A stretch of 39,468 bases of DNA from Gammaproteobacteria bacterium (lineage in GTDB: Bacteria; Pseudomonadota; Gammaproteobacteria; Enterobacterales; Psychrobiaceae). A model generated the notes under the pieces. The model saw only the letters and a program-made list of their open reading frames with translations. It made no database searches and was not told the origin of the DNA. Made by a program: the position numbers and the translations under genes. This document shows, one piece after another, positions 33,480-39,468 of the stretch (its first letter is position 1; every line of letters starts with the position of its first letter). The DNA lies in assembly GCA_013214965.1 (NCBI GenBank), contig JABSRU010000012.1:1-39468 (forward strand). Reading direction: 5' to 3'.

Positions 33480-34574
33480 ATGGTTGTGTCACAAATAAAA
33501 AAAGTTGTTATTGTTGGTCCTTTACCTTTACCTGCCGGTGGTATGGCGAATCAAACATTGCAGTTATCGAAATTTTTAGCTGAGCAAGCGATTGATGTTG
33601 ATATTGTACGCGTTAATAGTGATTACAAGCCCGCATGGGTGGCTAAACTTCCGGTGATTCGGGCATTTTTTCGGTTGTTATTTTATATCGTTTCGCTGTT
33701 TAAGCAGTTAAAAAGTGCTGATGTTGTGCACATTATGGCGAATTCTGGTTGGTCTTGGCATTTGTTTGCTGCGCCGGCTATTATGATTGCTCGCTTATAT
33801 AACCGCCCGGTAGTAATTAATTATCGGGGTGGTTATGCCCAAGATTTTTTTGATAAGTCGTGGTTTTGGGTTCATTTAACCTTGAAACATGTGCAACAAA
33901 TTGTGGTGCCCTCGCCTTTTTTACAGGAAGTGTTTGGTCGGTTTCAACAACACGCGGTTGTGGTGCCTAACGTCCTAAACCATACCTTGTTTAATCCAAA
34001 GAACCGTTGTTTATCTGCTGATAGTCCGCATATTATTGTGACCCGTAATTTAGAAGCGATTTATGATGTTACCACGGCGATTAATGCTTTTGCGTTAGTG
34101 GCTAAGCAAGTAGATAATGTCCGATTATCAATTGCGGGAACAGGCCCTGAGCAAGCGATGTTAGAGACATTGGTTGAGCAGTTGGGGTTGAGCAAGCAAG
34201 TGACCTTTACCGGTCGTTTGTCGCCTGCACAAATCGCTAATTTATATAAAAGTGCTGATGTGATGATCAACACCAGTGTGATTGATAATACGCCCAATTC
34301 AATTATTGAGTCGTTAGCCTGTGGCACACCTGTAGTTAGTACTAATGTGGGTGGTATTCCTAAGCTGGTTAACCATCAATTAGATGCTTTTTTGGTGGAA
34401 GTTGGCGACGCAGAACAAATAGCCACACATGTGTTAACGTTGCTTAATGATGAGGTGTGTCGTGAACAGATGGTAGCGACAGGTTTAAAGACCATTGAAA
34501 AGTTCTATTGGCACAATGTGTGGCAATTATTAGAAGCCTGCTATCAAGATGCAATTAAAAGCTTTAACAAATAG
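33480..34574 (+). CDS. Glycosyltransferase, family GT4
   Basis: A 364-residue GT-B enzyme. The N-terminal PLPLPAGGMANQTLQLSKFL is the GT4 glycine-rich loop. The central VVINYRGGYAQDFFDKS and VVPSPFLQEVFGRF are acceptor-domain features. The C-terminal domain has LSIAGTGPEQAMLETL, VTFTGRLSPAQIANLYKSADV and NTPNSIIESLACGTPVVSTNVGGIPKLV, with the EX7E-type donor site. It is separated from the ligase-like gene by 6 bases and is therefore co-expressed. It ends in a hairpin facing glnS. Confidence 0.93.
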   Translation: MVVSQIKKVVIVGPLPLPAGGMANQTLQLSKFLAEQAIDVDIVRVNSDYKPAWVAKLPVIRAFFRLLFYIVSLFKQLKSADVVHIMANSGWSWHLFAAPAIMIARLYNRPVVINYRGGYAQDFFDKSWFWVHLTLKHVQQIVVPSPFLQEVFGRFQQHAVVVPNVLNHTLFNPKNRCLSADSPHIIVTRNLEAIYDVTTAINAFALVAKQVDNVRLSIAGTGPEQAMLETLVEQLGLSKQVTFTGRLSPAQIANLYKSADVMINTSVIDNTPNSIIESLACGTPVVSTNVGGIPKLVNHQLDAFLVEVGDAEQIATHVLTLLNDEVCREQMVATGLKTIEKFYWHNVWQLLEACYQDAIKSFNK

Positions 34575-34584
34575 TTAAAGCTTT
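34558..34584. terminator. Possible bidirectional terminator between GT4 gene and glnS
   Basis: AAAGCTTTAAC (34558-34568) pairs perfectly with GTTAAAGCTTT (34574-34584) around a 5-base loop, across the stop codon of the glycosyltransferase. The genes converge here, and both flanks have short T-rich runs rather than long ones. Confidence 0.5.
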
Positions 34585-34600
34585 ATCCTTAAAGCAACAG

Positions 34601-36268
34601 TTACTGCTGTTTGGCCCATGAATCTCGTAGGCCAACGGTACGGTTGAACACTAGGTGTTCAGGACTGCTGTCTTTGTTGTCGGCACAGAAGTAACCTTCA
34701 CGTTCAAATTGGTAAGCCACTTCCGCTTTGGCGGTCACTAACGACGGTTCGACCATGGCATTAGCATAAACTACTAAAGATTGGTCGTTGATCACAGTGG
34801 CAAAGTCTTCGCTTGCTGCCGGGTTTGGCACGGTGAATAATCGGTCGTAGACACGAATTTCGGCTTTAACCCCTTCGCTAGCACTCACCCAATGGATAAC
34901 CCCTTTGACGCTGCGACCATCACTTGGCTTTTTGCCTAAGGTTTCTGGATCGTAACTACAGTAAATGGTGGTGATTTCGCCGTTGTCGTCTTTGTCACAA
35001 CGCAGGGCTTTAACCACATAACCATTACGCAAACGGACCTCTTTGTCGATAACCAAACGTTTGTATTTTTTGTTGGCTTCTTCTCTGAAATCAGCACGAT
35101 CGATGAATATTTCACGGGTAAACGGCACTTGGCGTGTGCCCATGGTTTCATCCTTTGGATGGTTCGGCGCAGTTAGCTGCTCAACTTGATCTTGTGGGTA
35201 GTTTTCGATAATCAGTTTGATTGGCTCAAGCACAGCCATGGCACGCGGCGCACTGCTGTCGAGATCTTCACGAATACAGCTCTCTAATGCGCCCATTTCA
35301 ATGGTGTTTTCTTGTTTGGTGATACCAATGCGCTTACAGAATTCGACAATAGATGCTGGCGTGTAACCACGACGACGCAAGCCAGATATTGTTGGCATGC
35401 GCGGGTCATTCCAATCATCAACAAGTTTGTCGGCCACTAGGGTGGCTAACTTGCGCTTTGACATAACGGTGTATTCAAGATTCAACCGTGAAAACTCAAT
35501 TTGTTGCGGATGGCATTCAAGTGAAATGTTGTCGAGCACCCAGTCGTATAATGGACGGTGATCTTCAAATTCTAAGGTACACAATGAATGGGTGATCCCT
35601 TCCAGCGCATCGGAAATGCAGTGGGTGAAGTCATACATTGGGTAAATGCACCATGCATTACCGGTTTGATGATGTTCGACAAAACGAATGCGGTAGATAA
35701 TTGGGTCTCGCATTTTGATGTTAGGCGATAACATGTCAATTTTAGCACGCAGACTGTAGGTGCCCTCTTCATGCTTGCCTTCGCGCATTTCTTTAAACAA
35801 TTGCAGGTTGTCTGCTACGCTGCGGTCACGATCGGGGCTGTTTTGACCTGGCTTGGTCAAGGTGCCGCGATATTCACGCATTTGTTCGGCATTGAGTGAA
35901 CAGACAAAGGCTTTGCCATTTTCAATAAGTTCGACGGCGTAGTTGTAAAGCGCTTCGAAGTTGTCTGAACTGTAGCGAATTTCACCAGCCCATTCAAACC
36001 CTAACCATGAAACATCTTCTTTGATTGAATTGACAAAGTCGATGTCTTCTTTTAGTGGGTTGGTGTCGTCGAATCGCAGGTTAGTTTGGCCTTGATAATC
36101 ACGACCAATACCGAAATTCAAGCAAATAGACTTTGCATGACCGATGTGTAAATAACCATTTGGCTCAGGCGGAAAGCGAGTGACAACACTGCTGCGTTTG
36201 CCACTGGCTAAGTCTTTATCAATAATATTTCGAATAAAATTCGTTACTTTTACGGCTTCTTCGCTCAT
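34601..36268 (-). CDS. glnS: Glutaminyl-tRNA synthetase
   Basis: Class I aminoacyl-tRNA synthetase charging tRNA-Gln. The HIGH motif appears in [17 protein letters not shown] near residue 33 and the KMSKS-type motif in YTVMSKRKL near 268. Also seen are the RFDDTNP motif, the [20 protein letters not shown] active-site region and a C-terminal pair of beta-barrels for anticodon recognition. I start at ATG 36268 ([17 protein letters not shown] upstream), not the GTG at 36292. This gives 555 residues against 554 in E. coli. Confidence 0.97.
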   Translation of the reverse strand: MSEEAVKVTNFIRNIIDKDLASGKRSSVVTRFPPEPNGYLHIGHAKSICLNFGIGRDYQGQTNLRFDDTNPLKEDIDFVNSIKEDVSWLGFEWAGEIRYSSDNFEALYNYAVELIENGKAFVCSLNAEQMREYRGTLTKPGQNSPDRDRSVADNLQLFKEMREGKHEEGTYSLRAKIDMLSPNIKMRDPIIYRIRFVEHHQTGNAWCIYPMYDFTHCISDALEGITHSLCTLEFEDHRPLYDWVLDNISLECHPQQIEFSRLNLEYTVMSKRKLATLVADKLVDDWNDPRMPTISGLRRRGYTPASIVEFCKRIGITKQENTIEMGALESCIREDLDSSAPRAMAVLEPIKLIIENYPQDQVEQLTAPNHPKDETMGTRQVPFTREIFIDRADFREEANKKYKRLVIDKEVRLRNGYVVKALRCDKDDNGEITTIYCSYDPETLGKKPSDGRSVKGVIHWVSASEGVKAEIRVYDRLFTVPNPAASEDFATVINDQSLVVYANAMVEPSLVTAKAEVAYQFEREGYFCADNKDSSPEHLVFNRTVGLRDSWAKQQ

Positions 36269-36357
36269 TTGACTCTCTAAATAAAAATACACTAGATATA
36301 TTGGACTAATATTCTCTTATTTAAGTCAATTTCACAACCGTTGTTAACGCAATTTTA

Positions 36358-39300
36358 TCATTTTTCGGTGCGCCAATACATATTCCGCGCTTTTCGTTTC
36401 GAGATTGGATAATTCTCGGTGCCAACACTAATCATATTGGTATTATCAATTGATAATAAACTAGGTTCTGGCGGTAATATCGCTGACTTTAGTTCGGTGC
36501 TACGATCATCAGTATCACAACTTACCTGACTGCAACTTTTGTTACCGTCAAGATCGCTAGGTACAGTATCTTTGTAGGTTGGCGTAGCATCGGCAATATT
36601 AAGTCGATAAATTCGCGCTGTTGATTTTTTGCGTTTACAGGCATCTATTCTCTGGCCTGGCTGATAGGTGGTAAACCATAGCGAATGCTTAAACGTTAAA
36701 CTAGACCCTAACACTTTTTCGCCTTTGCGCTTTAAACTCATGTACCAGCCTTCTTTATACTGTAATGTTCTAGTGGCCGTTAATTTTTGGCTAGTGGTGC
36801 CAACGCCAATGAAATTTTCGGTAGCGTCGTATAAATTAGATCTCTCGATTATTTTTGTTGCTGGAGTATATAATGGTTGTTTTAGCACATAAAATTCGTC
36901 ATTAATGACATCGTTATTTGGGTGTGCACGATAACCTGAGCCAATCGCAATCGCTAAGGTTTGACCATCTTTGAGCAATGATATATCCGGCGCATGGTAA
37001 AAACGGCGGTTTCCCTGTTTGTCTCCAATAGCCAATACCGCTATTTTATTACTGGTGATATCAGTCGTACCAATATCGAAACGCCAGACTTGCCCGCCCA
37101 TATCGCCAACATAAAACTGAGTAGCAATGTTATCGCCACTGGTACTGATCACTCTAACATTGGATGGCACTGAATATGCCATGTCTGTTTTAGACCAAAT
37201 AATGGCGCCTGTTTCAGCGTTAACGACATAGACTGCGCCACCTTTGGTGTCTACGGTTCGTTTAGTGACTAGGTCTTGTTGAGGATCGTAACCACCACCA
37301 AAAATCAGGACATCCTGGATTGAGCCATTGTAATTAATTTTAGCCTTAATTGGTTTAGACCATGTTTGGCCTAATTTTGAAAAACCGGGGGAATCTGGAG
37401 TAATTTCCCATTTCACTACCGGTTGATAGAAGTTAGTAATATCAAGAGCGTAGTAGCTTGAGCCACCACGGCGCATACCGCTGTAGAGGTATTTTTTACC
37501 ACCTTTTTTCCAAAACGTTAACTCACCATCCATGCCATAAATATGTTTGTTTGAAATAGTGTTTTGCGAAATTTTATGCTGATTTTTTAATAGTTCCTTA
37601 GGCATAAAGGCATATTGTTCAACACCCGTATCTGCGTTAATGGCGTGGATATAACCTTGGTTATCTCCAAAGAAGATTAACGTACCGACGTTATATGAAA
37701 CCTCAATTGGCATTGAATGCAGTGGGTCAGCCATTTTTTGTGAGGTAAGCATGCTATCGATTAAGGCATTTTTACGATGATTTGTGGTAACAGCAAAATC
37801 TTCTATACTAAAGCTATTTTTAGTACTGTCGCTTAGATTAACTGTTGTGTTAGCACCGTTGCTAACGTGATCAATGTAGATATTGCGGTAGGCTGGTAAT
37901 CTATTCGCTGCACCGCCCTTACCGACTTCCGCCCCATCAACTTCAGCACTCCACACGCTTTGGGCTGTCTCTTTAAACATTCCAGTAGCTGAGTCGATAG
38001 CAATATTGAGGTTTTTATCAATAACCTGACCTAAATCATTGATTGTGTAATGTTTTAAATTCCCAACCCAGCTATCTTTGTCACTAGGCTCAAATAAAGC
38101 ATAAAATAAGCGGCTATTATTATTCAATCGATTGTCGCTGCTAATTGACGCAGCACTGTTAGTTAATGTGGTGTTTCTCCCAACAACTGAGCCAGTGATA
38201 CTTTTAAATACTTTGAATAACTCATCACTATTATTAGCCGTTGAATAACGCTTTTCTGCTTCATCGGTTTCTTCACCTTGCTTGGCTAGCTCAATCAAAA
38301 AGGTATCGTCATTATTAAAACCAACGGTGTATAACGTCACTTTTTGTAAGTCAGTAACACCTCTCACTTTGATCCCTGCGTGCAACTTTGTTGCTAAGCG
38401 CACGCCACAGGTTTTAGGGTAACCGTTGGCACTATCAACCGATGGACAGGTTGCTGGACTAATAACGGTCTTAATTTCCTTAATCATGTTGTACCACCAA
38501 TGACCGGTGCTGTTTGAGTCCTCTTTATGGTTTGGTTCACCGTCGGTCAGTAACACGATATTGGCCGAATCATCGGAACAAGTATCGACGATTGGACTTT
38601 TATATTGTAGCGGCTGTGAAAAACCAGCATTAGTTAGGCGTTGATGGACACAAGCCTTTGAATTTAAATTTTTATTGCTACAAATATTTTGATGAGTCTC
38701 GGTGCCATTGATGTAGCTTAATTTGTGCGGGATGCGTTCATGCAGTTTGTCTTTTGTTACGCGCTCAAGCGCACTACGACTTGAGGTTAGCTGTCCGGTT
38801 AAAGAACTATCAATATTTGCACCGGCTAAATACTTGGCTGCTTCATAAAGCGTTGGAACAATTGGGGTGTGAAACGTTAATTTTTGGTTGTCGAGTGCTT
38901 CAATCATTTGTTGTCGCACACTAATTGTCCGCACTAAGCTATCTTGAAATTCGATAAATAAGGTCGGGCTGTATCTGCCCAATGCTGTTTTAATGCTAAT
39001 TTTTTTATGTTCGTCTGAGGTAATACCTGCGGTATTTAAAATTAGACTAAGATTGTTTCCTGATCGCCAGCCGGATTGATTAACAATTTCTTGAATCACC
39101 GGTGCTAAGCCATCAAGCGTATAGGTTTCTTTGTCGGCCGACCAATCTCGTATATTGATTGTTGCTGTGGCTGAAGTACTGTTTCGTTCTCTTGCGCTGA
39201 GGTTGTAATTTTGGGTGAGAAAGGCTGTTGAATTCGCGGTCTTTTCTCCTTTAATGGTGAAGGTAATTGTCTTACAGCTACCATTTTTCTTGCCACAAGC

Positions 39301-39468
39301 TCCTTGCCTGAATATTTCGACGTATGCTTTAGATATTTTTCTGCCTCTAGGGACGATGATATTGGTAAATCTTAAGCCGATATAACTGCTATCTTTTAAC
39401 GGCATATGGCTGAGTTTCATCTTTAGCACTTCAATTTTTACTTCACCATCCGATAATTGGTATGCATT
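36358..39468 (-). CDS. PilY1-like type IV pilus tip-associated protein, C-terminal part (runs off right edge)
   Basis: A large secreted protein. The frame is open to the last base of the window, so at least 1036 residues are coded and the N-terminus is missing. The GTG at 39429 is not the true start. Visible order: a beta-rich domain with YIGLRFTNIIVPRG and an ISKAYVEIF strand (about 20-165), a von Willebrand-A-like region with ANIVLLTDGEPNH and YTVGFNND, then a PilY1 C-terminal beta-propeller. The propeller has IFFGDNQGYIHAINADTGVE, VLIFGGGYDPQQD and YVGDMGGQVWRFDIG. PilY1 proteins act in type IV pilus biogenesis, adhesion and surface sensing. No pilin genes are in the window, but they may lie beyond the edge. 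Confidence 0.88.
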   Translation of the reverse strand, partial: NAYQLSDGEVKIEVLKMKLSHMPLKDSSYIGLRFTNIIVPRGRKISKAYVEIFRQGACGKKNGSCKTITFTIKGEKTANSTAFLTQNYNLSARERNSTSATATINIRDWSADKETYTLDGLAPVIQEIVNQSGWRSGNNLSLILNTAGITSDEHKKISIKTALGRYSPTLFIEFQDSLVRTISVRQQMIEALDNQKLTFHTPIVPTLYEAAKYLAGANIDSSLTGQLTSSRSALERVTKDKLHERIPHKLSYINGTETHQNICSNKNLNSKACVHQRLTNAGFSQPLQYKSPIVDTCSDDSANIVLLTDGEPNHKEDSNSTGHWWYNMIKEIKTVISPATCPSVDSANGYPKTCGVRLATKLHAGIKVRGVTDLQKVTLYTVGFNNDDTFLIELAKQGEETDEAEKRYSTANNSDELFKVFKSITGSVVGRNTTLTNSAASISSDNRLNNNSRLFYALFEPSDKDSWVGNLKHYTINDLGQVIDKNLNIAIDSATGMFKETAQSVWSAEVDGAEVGKGGAANRLPAYRNIYIDHVSNGANTTVNLSDSTKNSFSIEDFAVTTNHRKNALIDSMLTSQKMADPLHSMPIEVSYNVGTLIFFGDNQGYIHAINADTGVEQYAFMPKELLKNQHKISQNTISNKHIYGMDGELTFWKKGGKKYLYSGMRRGGSSYYALDITNFYQPVVKWEITPDSPGFSKLGQTWSKPIKAKINYNGSIQDVLIFGGGYDPQQDLVTKRTVDTKGGAVYVVNAETGAIIWSKTDMAYSVPSNVRVISTSGDNIATQFYVGDMGGQVWRFDIGTTDITSNKIAVLAIGDKQGNRRFYHAPDISLLKDGQTLAIAIGSGYRAHPNNDVINDEFYVLKQPLYTPATKIIERSNLYDATENFIGVGTTSQKLTATRTLQYKEGWYMSLKRKGEKVLGSSLTFKHSLWFTTYQPGQRIDACKRKKSTARIYRLNIADATPTYKDTVPSDLDGNKSCSQVSCDTDDRSTELKSAILPPEPSLLSIDNTNMISVGTENYPISKRKARNMYWRTEK

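Overview
The window reads as a chromosomal segment of a marine gammaproteobacterium of the Alteromonadales type. The evidence is the E. coli-like block parE-yqiA-cpdA-yqiB-nudF facing tolC, a glnS with gammaproteobacterial features, a PEP-CTERM protein, and a Vibrio VPS-like exopolysaccharide locus. The species cannot be named from the sequence alone.

Left edge (1-302): the start of a Tn7-like transposon. A truncated tnsA-like gene reads out of the window. Behind it lie three to four closely packed TnsB-type binding repeats, and the element end falls inside the last codons of parE, so the final residues and stop codon of ParE come from transposon DNA. Next (281-6326) comes the conserved housekeeping block, with nudF-yqiB-cpdA-yqiA-parE on the minus strand and tolC on the plus strand.

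6.36-9.32 kb: a REP-associated (Y1/HUH) transposase gene flanked by inverted copies of a short GGACAGACAC-type repeat. Four further copies of a sister repeat (GGACAGGCAC) lie in the neighbouring exopolysaccharide genes. Two are read in the same frame within different proteins as Tyr-Ile-Gly-Gln-Ala-Gln-Ile, and a third supplies the end of a coding region.

7.7-29.2 kb (all minus strand): a large Wzx/Wzy-type exopolysaccharide operon system, transcribed from galU leftwards. It supplies precursors (galU, wecB, wecC: UDP-glucose and UDP-ManNAcA). It then has a flippase and polymerase, two GT4 glycosyltransferases, and an AT-rich modification module (ATP-grasp ligase, GNAT, NodB-type deacetylase). 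These are followed by an uncharacterised alpha/alpha-barrel protein, a WecG/TagA/CpsF glycosyltransferase, a PEP-CTERM protein, and an export core resembling vpsL-vpsM-vpsN-vpsO plus a PHP-type phosphatase and vpsP. A terminator and a new promoter separate the export core from the PEP-CTERM gene.

29.7-34.6 kb (plus strand): divergent from galU is a LapD-like inner-membrane c-di-GMP receptor with degenerate GGDEF and EAL motifs. A small secreted Arg/Gly/Pro-rich protein, a strong terminator, an O-antigen-ligase-like membrane protein and a GT4 glycosyltransferase follow. A perfect 12-bp inverted repeat carrying TATAAT in each arm lies just upstream of lapD. The arrangement suggests a biofilm-matrix locus physically linked to a c-di-GMP output protein.

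34.6-39.5 kb (minus strand): glnS and a large PilY1-like type IV pilus tip protein that runs off the right edge. No tRNA, rRNA or CRISPR array was seen.
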